DNA from: Phoronis australis
Lineage: Eukaryota > Phoronida > Phoronidae
NCBI GenBank assembly: GCA_002633005.1
Contig: NMRA01000042.1
Coordinates: forward strand, 553,451-583,982
Direction of reading: 5' to 3'
DNA length: 30,532 nucleotides
Part shown: positions 1-10,900 of the stretch, piece after piece
How positions within the stretch are numbered: the first letter of the stretch is position 1
How the letters are laid out: the number at the start of each line of letters is the position of its first letter
Position numbers and translations under genes: made by a program
The notes under the pieces: model-generated
The model's input: only the letters and a program-made list of their open reading frames with translations
What the model was told of the DNA's origin: nothing
Database searches by the model: none

Positions 1-426
1 GGAGCCTGCCTGCGCTGCCTTCGGCAGCTGGGCTGGGGCCCGCCTAAGTGCTACGCCGGAGCCTGCCTGCGCTGCCTTCGGCAGCTGGGCTAAGGCCCGC
101 CTAAGTGCTACGCCGGAGTCTGCCTGCGCTGCCTTCGGCAGCTGGGCTGGGGCCCGCCTAAGTGCTACGCCGGAAGCTGCCTGCGCTGCCTTTGGCAGCT
201 GGGCTGGGGCCTGCCTAAGTGCTACGCCGGAGCCTGCCTGCGCTGCCTTCGGCAGCTGGGCTGGGGCCCGCCTAAGTGCTACGCCGGAGCCTGCCTTCGC
301 TGCCTTCGGCAGCTGGGCTGGGGCCCGCCTAAGTGCTACGCCGGAGCCTGCCTTCGCTACCTTCGGCAGCTGGGCTGGGGCCCGCCTAAGTGCTACGCCG
401 GAGCCTGCCTGCGCTGCCTTCGGCAG
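1..426. repeat. 57-bp tandem satellite, about 7.5 copies
   Basis: Units begin at 1, 58, 115, 172, 229, 286, 343 and 400, so the period is exactly 57 bp. The last copy breaks off at 426, and the array probably extends beyond the left edge. Copies differ at only a few bases. Each unit contains a small hairpin, GCTGCC-TTC-GGCAGC. Because 57 is a multiple of three, one + frame reads as a 19-residue Cys/Leu/Arg-rich repeat. Copy 2 breaks this frame with a TAA at 91-93. No ATG or splice context supports translation, so satellite DNA is the safest call. Confidence 0.95.
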
Positions 427-733
427 AAAATTGGATTTTGTGCAATATTGGTTCGAACATAATTGCCTAGTCTGATTACATCAAGCAGACAAGTATCTAA
501 TGTGTCTTGAATCTTGAGAGCGAACGAATCTAGGTGTATTAACATTTGGTGGACGTCAGCTTTAAGGAACACGTGGGATTTTGCCTTCGGACAGTATCTT
601 AACCATCTAGATTTTCTCATTGAGTTAAAGTAAGGTTTCGTTACACAGTAATCACCTATGTTTACAGAACCTTGATATTTCTCATCGTACAGGCGTTCAT
701 GATATCTTTTAGTCTCGTCATGTAATTCTTAAT
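393..733 (-). other. Unassigned protein-like open frame, possibly an exon or a decayed gene
   Basis: On the minus strand the frame is open from a TAA near 733 down to the satellite, giving just over 100 codons. The internal Met at 620 is probably not a real start, because the protein-like character continues upstream of it (residues such as GDYCVTKPYF precede it). Composition is balanced, rich in Tyr, Lys, Asp and Leu, and not low complexity. The last codons run into the satellite, so the true 3' end is lost or spliced away. I do not recognise a family. It may be an exon, a transposon remnant or chance. Confidence 0.25.
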
Positions 734-2372
734 GTGTAGTTATTACCTTGGCAGATTCGAGTGCCTGCATCTATCAATCATATGGTCTTAATCAGGGAAT
801 ATGACTTGTCACGAATTTTGAAATTAATTGGTGTCTCTTGAGTAATTGCGACAAAAGACTTTATAAAGAAACAACAAGAAATCCAGCAATTCGTCACAAC
901 TTTGTCGTCGCTCTTGCTCAGAAACCTAGCCATAGACCCTATTCACACGACGGCCATTAAGATCCAAAGCGAGGCTCACTGCGATAAACAAAGCTAAAGT
1001 AGACTCTGCCGGTCTTTCGAGTCCAACATGGATATTAAATTTTAATGATGTGTCGACAATTAACCACAGAGACGTAGAAAATTACATTAGAGAACAAGTT
1101 AAGGCGCCAAAGAGTTGTCTGACGAAAGGGTTTATTTTTTTTCGGAAAACTAGGTTCGAAACATGAAAAGTAAATATGACCAAACTGCGGCGATTGTAGT
1201 GTTACGGATTAGGTATTATGCTGAATGCAGGGTTACGCTTTTTCTTATAAATTGTTGATCAAAATACTTTCTACGCGAACCAGGTCATCTGCTCGTATTG
1301 TTGACGAGTTGAAGACATATTCGACAGTGGTGTCTGTCATGTGCAATTAGTCACATCTGGTTTAATTTGTTGATAAGAATATTAACGTCAAGCATAGCCT
1401 GATCCTATGCACTCACTGGGACTACCAGTTGATTTGTCATTGGTCTGAAAGAATAATTGATGTTATTAAATATATTTTGATTAAAATAAAAAACCAGGCT
1501 CGTAATTGAAAATAAAGATTATTTGACCATCAATGCTTTCTTGGTTGTAATAATTTTTACGTCTATTTCATGTGTAAGATTTCAAATATCATTCTGGACC
1601 AAGTTGAATTCTAAAATTAAAACACCTAATTCGTTCTTCCAAAACATAACTAGAGAATAGTTTACGTGACACGCGATTGCGCTCTCGTGTCACGCCAGCT
1701 ATTAAGGCGTCATCACGTTTGCACAGTACATTTCTACACAAAACCAGATAAGTGCTGGTGAGTTCTTTTGTTTGTCTATTTTCTGGCGCATACGTGTATT
1801 AGCCGTTATTATTAGTTATCATTCGTTGTTTATAAAGAGTTCAATTCACAGTATTTGTATATTCATTTTGTATGTTTCAGACGGACATTCGTCTTGCTTA
1901 ATAAAGCATCGTTAGAAAAACCCGAGGGTTATTGTCTAATAACATCGTTTTAGAACTCAATTTCAGTTAACTGGACAATGCAATCATAGTTATCATGTTT
2001 CTGTAGAAGCCTCTTTCATCCGAGGGGAACGGTGCCAGTGCCTACTGAGAGGCGATTTTTTCGCCGAGTGAGGGCGGGAACAATCTACCTCCCAATCACC
2101 ATCAATAGCACAACCGCCCTGTTGCAAGCTCTCATAGGCTCTGCCTCAATTTAAAGTAGCCTTTTGTGCTCTTAAAAATTGTCACCTGTGTTACAGGGGA
2201 CGTGAACTCAGAGAGATTTTTCACTAGGGGAATTTTTATGCCTCGTTGGGGGAATTTCGCGTGATATTTCAATATGTTTGAGAGGGAAATAGGGCCGATA
2301 TCGGGCCCCAAATTTGAGTGATTGAGGGCCAGTCCTTTTTGGAAAGAAAAATTATAATGTTTCAACCCGTAG
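734..2372. other. No gene recognised
   Basis: AT-rich DNA with short random open frames on both strands. I see no convincing exon, RNA gene or transposase motif. The only structure I can name is a small inverted repeat at 1665-1694. Confidence 0.5.
1665..1694. repeat. Short perfect inverted repeat (hairpin)
   Basis: CGTGACACG at 1665-1673 is followed by its exact reverse complement CGTGTCACG at 1686-1694, with a 12-base loop. It is a 9-bp perfect stem in otherwise AT-rich DNA. Function is unknown; it could be a fold-back remnant or a paired protein-binding site. Confidence 0.5.
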
Positions 2373-2388
2373 CAGGGGCGGATCCAGG
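2373..2388 (+). mobile_element. Possible hAT-type terminal motif
   Basis: CAGGGGCGGATCCAGG resembles the terminal inverted repeats that start with CAGNGGCGGATCC in many animal hAT elements, which is family knowledge recalled from memory. It is followed by a G-rich run, also common at such ends. I find no matching opposite end nearby, so this would be an orphaned terminus or part of a truncated non-autonomous element. Confidence 0.3.
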
Positions 2389-2611
2389 TTTTTCATTTAG
2401 GGGGGACAGGGCACAGCAATAAGCAGCATTTCGGCAGATGTGCACGCCCAGCCTAAACTCTGGGGATGCAGGGGTCTTGAATTCTTGGGTTTGCGGACCT
2501 GTTGACTAAAAAAAAACGGTAAACGGGGTTCATTCAGCGCCTATGCGTTGTTTATTCACCCCCCTGGTTGCGCACGTGTGCTAGTCAGCAATTCGCACTC
2601 GAACTCAAAAA

Positions 2612-2657
2612 TGGGATCTGATACAATTTTAGGAGGGGCGATGTACCCCCCCCCCCC
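2612..2657 (+). repeat. G/C-run dispersed repeat, copy 1
   Basis: The segment reads GGGATCTGATACAATTTTAG, then AGGGGCGATGT, then a run of 12 C. A similar arrangement (GGATCGGATACCAT, a G run, then CAACAT) occurs on the opposite strand at 29411-29447, so the two are probably copies of one repeat family. The 70-aa + frame covering it is not a gene. Confidence 0.4.
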
Positions 2658-2759
2658 TAAATTCGTAGTCATGAAAACACAGCCTGGCTGGCCCATTCTC
2701 TGTCGTTACTATATGATGCATAACAATCAACAGACCGACATGCGACAAAATATGATCTA

Positions 2760-4290
2760 ACTTTTCGAAAACATTTATAAATTTTACACGGACATATTTT
2801 GCTTCGTANAATACACCTCTAAAAATTGCACATCGTCTTTGCGCAAACTACATTGAGATTTAAGTCTCCCGAAAAATGTTGACGATCGGATAGTGTTTAA
2901 AAGTCTAATTCTAAATTTCTCCAGTTAGTGCACAAATGAAGTAAAAGAAAGTAGTTTTGCTTGTCGCGTCAGCTGTTGGTATCATTATCTCGATTTATGA
3001 CCCACAATGCGTGACTGGACAAAGCCTTTTCAATTTAGCCGGTGGAGCGTGAGACCCCTGAGGTCCCAATCGAGTCCTCACGACAACTTCGCGTTATGTC
3101 GTGCGGCCACGACCCAACCAATTACTGTTAACCAATCGTCTACCTTCCAGCGATATTAGGCGACAGCGGTAATACGTGTACGTTTATTAGGTGTCACGAT
3201 CCAGGGAAATCTTTACATCAGCTGGTGCACCGAGGAACACATTTTCAAATGGCTGTGCCGTTTCTGTGGAATATTGCCCACTCTGTACACATGCACATGA
3301 AAGTAGCCTAAAATATCAGCGCAATAATCCGTCAAGAGCAAAGGTTAAAACATGTTTGAAACGAAGGACTTGCAAAAAAATTCAATTAATGTTTTTCGTA
3401 TTCTGACGAACCAAGCATAGGATTCATGGTATATAGAAACTTTAAATTTCTTCTACTGCTATTTTAGAGCAGTTGGTTAAAATTTGCTAAAATGGGCGTC
3501 ATGACCTATTAAATTTTATCCCGAAAGTAAAAGAAGGCCAGTTTTACAGTAGATGCTAGTTTTTCAAACTAAGACATTCCAGTTGTTAATCATTTCACCT
3601 AGGTGTAATACTTCCACTAGTTTTGCCTGATGTTCTCGTACAGTCACTCTTAAGTAACCTTCTGGCTCATTGGTTAGTACTGATAACGTCTTCGATCATT
3701 CGAAAATTTTCTGTTGTAATATAAAATTTAAAACAAACAATTCGCTTTCCTGGCTAATTTTTGTAACTTTTATGAAACGAACAGGGATTTGTCATTGCGC
3801 TTACATGAATGCACCATTAATTGGAAATTGGGTCATCTACGTTCGTTACTGTAGCTATTAAGTAAGTCAAGAGTAACCTTATACTCATTAATAGTAATCA
3901 CAAAAACTTCTGTTACCAATTAGTGTAGTGATATATAATACATCATTTTTATCGGATAAAAATGAATCGCCAGAAGCCAACTTCCTCTAAATACGTTATT
4001 TTCATTTCTCTTTCGTTATTCAAGGTAGCCCAATCGTCTATAATTCATCGACTCTGTTGTTACAAGCTGGTGAGAACATTTACATTTTTAACCTAACTCA
4101 AGGAGGGTACATGTAAGTGCATCACACCAGGGTTCTTGCTCAATACCTAGACTGAATGTCAATAGTGTAGGTTTAGCCAAACACCCATTCTCAATACAGC
4201 CCACAATACAAAAATACTTGCGATAGATTTGACTGTTTGTATTTTTAACACTGCAAGCTCAGGTTCAGCTGAGTGTTCAACGGGACTTCG
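2760..4290. other. No gene recognised
   Basis: Only short chance open frames (71 aa or less) and AT-rich sequence are present. An ambiguous base (N) sits at 2809. No repeat or RNA structure stood out. Confidence 0.5.
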
Positions 4291-4295
4291 TAAAC

Positions 4296-4363
4296 CCATT
4301 TTCTCGCCAGACGTCGCTTTCGAGCCACTGCTCTCTACAAAGCGGCGTCTGGTGAGAAAATGG
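4296..4363. repeat. Fold-back hairpin with 25-bp arms
   Basis: The left arm at 4296-4320 starts CCATTTTCTCGCCAGACG. The right arm at 4339-4363 is its reverse complement with two mismatches. The loop is 18 bases. It may be the core of a fold-back or MITE element. A small-RNA precursor is possible, but nothing beyond the fold supports that. Confidence 0.65.
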
Positions 4364-4839
4364 ACGTTCACACTGTAAGCTCACGAACAAACAACAAGCA
4401 GCAAAAAACCACACTTCTCGGGGTTGGCGACGGGGCACTGCCGGGAATCAACAGCGACGGTATGGTACCCTTCTTCAGGCGTTGTTTCGCAGGGACCTTC
4501 GTCAATTCAGCGTACATATGTCATTCGTAATCTGACGGCAGAAAATGCTTGCCACACACTCGGTAACCTTTCCACTGCTTTGTAAGTTGCGTGGACGGGT
4601 AGCGCTGCGTTCTTCACATGAACGAGCTAGCAAAGTACGGCGAAGTGTGTCATCCTTCGGAAAGTGACGCATTAAGGTACCCAAAGCGCGTTTGAGACGA
4701 TAATGAGTACATCCCGTGGCATGTTGACTGATTTGTAAACAAAAGCAAAAGACGACCGAACTTGTCACAACCGAGGGTAGAACGATGAGTGGCTCGACAG
4801 CCCTCACAGACTATAATGAAAAGAAATTGGCGCGAAACT

Positions 4840-4984
4840 CTTGCCTTCCAAAACGTCACTTCCGGAGTAGAGGACGAGAAATTAATCAAATTACGAAAAG
4901 CTGCAATTAAGTGAAAAATGTGTCTGGGATAATCAACGAACCTTATTTTTGCTAAAAGTGACAGATGAAAAAAGGTTGCCTTCG
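4840..4984 (-). repeat. Dispersed 145-bp repeat, copy 1 (minus orientation)
   Basis: The reverse complement of this segment aligns almost end to end with 30276-30418, roughly 80-85% identical by eye, including the shared blocks TTTTTCACTTAATT and CCGGAAGTGACGTTTT. Similarity fades outside these limits, so the copies have defined ends. No coding potential is shared. The family could be a SINE or MITE. It overlaps long minus-strand chance frames (4502-5102). Confidence 0.75.
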
Positions 4985-5020
4985 CCTTTAAGTCTCGTAG
5001 ACTGAAAAACATTTTAATGT

Positions 5021-5076
5021 CAACAGGAGCAACACATTGTGCAACCTTAAACTTGCACAATGTGTTGTTCCTGTTG
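5021..5076. repeat. Near-perfect hairpin with 24-bp arms and 8-base loop
   Basis: The arms at 5021-5044 and 5053-5076 are reverse complements with a single mismatch; the left arm begins CAACAGGAGCAACACATTG. The loop is CCTTAAAC. It lies 37 bp from the dispersed repeat ending at 4984. The very low divergence between arms suggests a recent origin or selection for pairing. Confidence 0.8.
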
Positions 5077-5265
5077 GTGTTATAGCTACATTTGATGTAC
5101 ATCGTTTTTGTTGACTAGAAGGAAGTGATTGATTCTTTGGCTCCTTCTTTAAAGTTGAGGAGACAATAAACCAGCACCCTTTTTGTGTCAAAAACAACCT
5201 TTAATTTGGGCCACATACGTATCGTGTTATGAAATCCATCTCATCTTGTCCTTATGCCCCCTTCA

Positions 5266-5724
5266 CACCAGAGGTGCGGTGCAACTGCGGTGGTTGTTTC
5301 GGCATAAACCGCAGTGGCACCGCCATGATCACCGTGGTTCCACAGTGATTCCGCCATTGATCGCCGTAGTACCGCGGGAAACTGTCAAAACTACAGACCT
5401 TTGTGGTGGCACGGTGGAAACTTTTAACATGTTGAACTTCCGCAGTGCCACTGCGGGTTGGGGAAATCCGCTGTGAAATCGCCGCGACACCGTCATGTCC
5501 GCTGTGGCACCGAGGACCGCAGTAGCACCTCCTTCACCGCTGTGCTTCCGCAGTACAACCTCAGTGCAATCGCCGAAAACGCACACCGGCGACCCTACAG
5601 CGATCCCGTGGCCCGAAGAAAAACACGTGTGACGGGCAGGGCAAACCTACAAAACACTACTGGCTGTGTCACTACGGTGATGGCGGTTTTGACCAAAAGC
5701 CGTAGTGGCACCGCGCCTCTGGTG
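5266..5724. mobile_element. Non-autonomous DNA element with 25-bp terminal inverted repeats
   Basis: The left terminus at 5266-5290 starts CACCAGAGGTGCGGTGC. It matches the reverse complement of 5700-5724 at 22 of 25 positions. Ends may extend a few bases further (TTCACACC on the left). The interior is a GC-rich patchwork of degenerate ACCGCAGTGGCACCGC-like words about every 15 bp in both orientations. Open frames of 85-97 aa on both strands are by-products of this repetition. No transposase is present and I could not define a target-site duplication. Confidence 0.7.
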
Positions 5725-5734
5725 GGACGGTGAT

Positions 5735-7900
5735 ATAACTCAGAACAAATGAAACGATTTAGAGGCTTGGGTCGGAAGAACAGTCAGGTTGTTCTTTGTT
5801 CATACCATGCCCATAACGTTTCTTGCCAGGCCCAGTAGTATTGTAGTCACAGAAGTTCCAGTCCATTTATTTTAGCATCTTATAACTCAAACAAGATTAG
5901 AACGTGATGATGCACCTAATACTTCGCTCCTAAACAAAGTGATGACGTGGCTTTGGAAAAACAAATACACCTGCAAAAATGTTCATTTGACGTTTCTAAC
6001 TCCAGGACAAAGTTTAGAGAGGCGTTTTGAAGCCTCTATAAACTATGTAAATTTGAAGTATCTTAAAAGATACTTAAAAAACGACACGTTTATTATAGGC
6101 GTGAGGATCTCAGAAGTTGGCGTAACGCATGTCGGAAAGTGATGTGGTCAGGCTCACCATAAGTTGGTCGACTCTTTTCCTAAAAATATAAAGAAAAGCA
6201 GCAATTACCAACGTACTAGATAATCAGCTAGGCAACATACGAAACTTGGCAGTACTTAAATGATACTTGTCATTTTAAGAAACTTTTGAATACCTGAATG
6301 CACTTTATTTTCTATGAGGAAAGACTGAAAAGATTCAGTCATGCGATGCAAAGTTCGTGAATCTCTATAAGGCGTTATCAAAGTAGTAGCTTGGCATTGT
6401 TTTTTTAAGAACGACGTAACAAGATAATTGAATGCGTTTCTTTTCGACTGAAAATACCGCATGGTTACATGTGGAGGTAATATGACCGGATCTAAGTAAG
6501 ATAATGCGTTAGCGTTGGCTTGCAAGGAAGTAAGTAAACGTTGTGCAAACGCAGTTATATTCCGTCTCTTACCACAAACACTCCCATTACTTTTAAAAGT
6601 CGTGACACTCGTGTCTGAACGCTGCTTGACCTTAACCTCGTAACTGCTATAATATAACAATAAATTGAACGTACAAAAAGAAAATATCCATGCAGAGACA
6701 CATATGTTGCGACATTATTTCTGGACATTAACAAAACAAAACAAAATTGCCAATTAACCTTTTTACATGACTGAGCGCGTCAAAAGTTTATTTCGCAAGT
6801 CTTCTCAATCAAGTATAAAACCTTTTTTGATGATAGTGTTTACCGACGACCAATCTCTCAACGTACCTTTTTCGCAATAAACTTCAAGTGAAGGACATGT
6901 TCATACAATTGATGTTCTTTATGCAAAAAGCATTTGACCAAAAAAACTTCTCGAAATTCAGAAATTTTAAATGAAATTATTTCGCCACATTTTATAATAT
7001 CCAGTTACACTATTCTAAAAATATGATTTTGACCGTTTTGTGACAGAAGAAAATTATGAAGAAAATGGAATTTGTGAACCTCCATGTGATTCATTATACA
7101 ATTACCTTTGATGACATATTGCATTTCTTCCAGTGTTTTTATTCAATTTTCTTTAATCTCGCCTCTGACATCGTCGTTTTGGACATCTTTCTTTCACTCA
7201 CAAAGTATAAACCTTTTTTGAAATTCAATTTTACTGGTGTGACCTAAATACATGTATAACGATGTTCACCAGCGATACTTACCACCTTTTAGAAATGTGC
7301 AGAACTTGATACTTTTGTAAATATCATGAAAACAAAGTGTATGAATGAGTTAAGGGACTTATGGAAATTTTTTATTAAAGTCTGAAGACGTGGATCTACT
7401 GTATTGTCGATCTATCTAATGTGTGCTCACGTGTACACTTGTGCATGTTACTATTTGAAATAATCATGTAGGCCAGTGGTCTTATTACATGAACTATAAT
7501 CAGGAGAATGGATGGTCAAGCCAATTACGTCACTTCACTGTTATCGACTACAGAACAGTAAATAAAGCTGAAACATACATCAGGGAAAATCAGTTCATCC
7601 ATGTTTAATAATAAAAAACAGAAGACACGCTGACTTCCCCTTTAAAGTGACATCTTATGCAAGGTGGTTTCGAACGCATTTTGCTGTTCTACAGCTCTGG
7701 TCAAAACTAATAACTTCACGAAGTCTAATCTACCCATCAATAACACTCAAATGCGTTTTTGGTCCTAAAACCAAGTCCATCATGTCAATCACACGAAAAC
7801 CCGCTTAATTGTTTTGTTTAGATACCTTGGTCAAAATGCTTTTGGCTTTCCTTATTGGTACGTGACTTAGGCTACGGTTCGCTGGTTTGAAGGCAGCGGT
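5735..7900. other. Upstream intergenic region of gene A, no gene recognised
   Basis: AT-rich DNA with scattered short frames. The only long frame is the minus-strand one at 6256-6660, listed separately. No repeat family or RNA gene was recognised. Confidence 0.45.
6256..6660 (-). other. Unassigned 134-codon open frame (minus strand)
   Basis: This is one of the longer frames in the window that is not low complexity. It lacks an ATG at its nominal start; the sequence upstream reads TTGTTATATTATAG, which could be a splice acceptor. The product is rich in Ser, Thr, Lys and Phe, with two internal Cys, no signal peptide and no motif I know. At this base composition a frame of this size can arise by chance. 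It could be an exon of an unknown minus-strand gene. Confidence 0.2.
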
Positions 7901-7908
7901 CGACGCTT

Positions 7909-7915
7909 TATAAAG
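7909..7915 (+). promoter_or_regulatory. TATA box of gene A
   Basis: TATAAAG at 7909-7915 (context CGCTTTATAAAGC) lies 66 bp before the proposed ATG of gene A. That places transcription start near 7938-7945 and gives a 5' UTR of roughly 30-40 bases. Gene B has a TATA box at a comparable distance, which supports both. Confidence 0.65.
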
Positions 7916-7974
7916 CTGTTGATCAGCCGTGTAAATCAATGTGGTTGGGCTTTTCAGAAGGCAACGAAAACCTC

Positions 7975-7992
7975 ATGATGAAGATATCATTG
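7975..7992 (+). CDS. Gene A coding exon 1 (start of signal peptide)
   Basis: Six codons, MMKISL, followed by the donor GTATGT. Phase 0 joins it to FFILAITT in exon 2 to give a continuous hydrophobic leader. An in-frame upstream ATG at 7939 would add 12 residues (starting MWLGF) before the leader. The TATA position puts transcription start about there, so I prefer 7975, where ATG ATG starts a normal signal peptide. Confidence 0.7.
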
Positions 7993-10900
7993 GTATGTTC
8001 ATACCGTCGTTGGGCACCACATTTCAAGTTATCATTATTCAGATTTTATTGAATTCGAGCCGGTTATTTTTCGACAGTTTTGTACTAACGCTCTTTACAT
8101 TTACAAATTTAATTCAGAAAAAAGACAATGTTTGATGATTGTATTTTTAACATACATGTACGTTTAGCTAGATTTAAAAGCAAAATGTTCAGAATTTCAA
8201 ACACAAGTCATTTGGATCCTCACATTTTCAGGAGCACGAAAAGATTTTCCGCAAACAGCTCACAGTAAGGTGTTGTTTTGCGGGTTTATCTTCAAGGGCA
8301 AATGTACGCAAAATAATGCGCACGAGCCACATGTGGTATACATGTATGAAATAAGATACCCACGAAAACTAGTGGCAGAATACATAGGACTATTCAGTCT
8401 CGTGGCTGTGACCATCAGTATGACTGTTACGTGAGTATACGTAGGAAAATGCAACTGACGACGAAAGATGGCGTGTCAAGCTGCGCTCCTGATGTCCCTA
8501 AATTCGTGGAAACAGCCTATATGTAGGTATTTTAAATTATCAAGCAACTTCGCTAATGTAATGCATCTCGACAAGCGCACTAAGCATGTGCATATACATG
8601 TACAGGTTTCCGCCTTTCTTCCAAAAACAATGGTTCGCTTATACACCAGAATCTCTTTGCATATTATTAGACCAACCCTGATGAAAACATTAAAACAGGG
8701 TCGTCTGTAATGAAGTGATATTAATCACGGTGTACCGGCCTCGTACTGACAGGCCAGATACATCATTGTAAATGGAGAAATATCCAGTGTCCATTTATAT
8801 CTTGCAAAAACCCATATAGTTGTTGTACAGTACGTGGGATTTCTAAAAGGGCGGAAAGACTTTCACCAAAGGGAGAGAAAATATTGGTGGCGAGACAGAG
8901 GGAGGGCTGGGGAAAGGGGAGGCAGCTGCCCAAACAATGAGAAAGGGATACCACGGTGACGACCAGAGGGTCCTCTCACGCCACAGCTGTCGTAAAACTC
9001 TTTCATGTACTATACCAAATGTATTTGCGAGAACACGACGTTGCATCTACTATGACATAAATTGGACACCAGCCTTTGTTTCCTAATGTTGACAACTCAG
9101 GGCGCTAAGCGGGAAATCAATGTTTTATTATATTTATAAAATCATTGAAACATGACAACTGAAAATACTGCTTTTGGTCTATCTACACTGTTCGCAATTT
9201 TGATATAATCAACTATATAATCCACACAAATAATTGTGACCAAAACGATTCTCTAAGTTTTTCACGGACTGACTTCCCATGTCTCCGTTTTTCCTGCAGG
9301 TCTACGCGAGATCACTCAACTATATGTTTTCAGTGATTGCAGCCAATATAGCTCAGTCACTTGCTACTGCATTGTCTGCTCGGTGAACGTAATGAAGTGA
9401 CTTTAAGTACATGCAGATACATTTTTTATCACTTGTTTGCTGGTGTGCCACAAAGTGAATTCTGTGCGGGCCCGAGGCGGGCTGTGTGTCCCATATGATC
9501 ACTGTAGACCGAGGCGGGCTGTGTGTTTCCCTGTGGTCACTGTGGTCCGAGGTGGGCTGTGTGTCCCATATGCTCAACGTGGTCCAAGGTGGCTGTGCGT
9601 CCCATATGGTCATTGTGGTCCCAGGTGGGCTGTGTGTCCCATCTGGTCAATGTGGTCCGAGGGGGGAGTGCTGTGTGTCCCATGTGGTCATTGTAGTCCG
9701 AGGTGGGATGTGTGTCCCATATGGTCAATTCGTAGTTAATAATTGTTACAGACAAAAACTGGCTCTTTGTATCAGGTTAAATTAAGGAAATGTCAAGAAC
9801 AGTAGCTGTCATATTGAGAATGTCTGTTCCAAAACCATACTGCATATGGTGACTTTTTTCAGTTCTTCATTTTGGCTATCACCACCTTCGCACGTGGTCA
9901 TGACCAAATTGCGAACGTCGAAAGCGTGCAAGAGGTCAATAGGGATGAAGGGCCGTTAGAACGTGAGCTGTCTGAGGAAATAGCGGAGAACACGGATGCT
10001 GAAGAAATGGAAGCGAGAGCAGCCGTCGACAGCAACGAGGAAGAGGAAGAACAAGTAGAGGACGCTATTTCTGATGTGGAGACACGGGCAAATAGTAAGA
10101 TTTTACTTACATTGTCTTCTGTAATGTTCATAAAAGATTTCGTGACATCGGAGCGGTGAGGAATTGGAATTCATACCGATGGTGAGGCGGCTATGAGATA
10201 AGCTGAATGAAGAGCCAGTGTCTACCCCAGTGGGGCGCCAACAACGCCATTCTCGTTTGGCACTTATTTATTAAAGGGATAGCAAAACCGGTTCTGGCCT
10301 GTTAACAGATATTAATGAAAACGACATTTCCATCCAGTTTTGTGAAACAAAATAATGACTGTAACCCTCGGCAACCGTCAAAATTATGAAGCAAAAATTG
10401 AGGTCACGATACTGTTCTGCTTGACCTGGCTTTAGGCTACTTACACAAGAACTGTAGCTAAAGACCACCCACCAAGAATCATAATGTCCGATTTGTGACA
10501 CAGAGCATGAGCGCAACCGGGGGGGGGGAGAGCTTGGGGGGCTGGAACGAACCCCCCCCCCCATTTGGCGAAGTGGGCAAAAAGATTAGCTCCAGAGAAA
10601 CAAAATTTCTGAAAAAGTATAAAACAAGACAACAGTCCACTAAAAAGACAATGTACAATTCAAAGGTCTGAACTGACCCCCCCCCCCTTTTAGTAAAAGG
10701 CCCACATTCACAAAAAATTCGAGGCCCCACGTTGTTTAGGCTGGGTGCGTGCATGCAGAGAGTATGAATTTGTAGTTGAATCCTCTTTTTATCACTCAAG
10801 TTGGACGCCACTGATGCATTCGCAGGTGAAAGTACGACAGATTGCTTGAAATCACAAATACAGTGTTTAACACAATAAAGTAAAACGACGAGCGTCGGTA

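Noticed and set aside
1-426. CRISPR array or bacterial repeat
   Set aside because: Units are contiguous without unique spacers, and the surrounding DNA is eukaryotic.
4502-5197. Minus-strand frames of 69-150 aa
   Set aside because: They overlap each other, the dispersed repeat and the hairpin; the hairpin arms explain part of the open reading.
9353-9785. Frames of 72-100 aa on both strands with repeated motifs
   Set aside because: They are produced by the 37-bp minisatellite.
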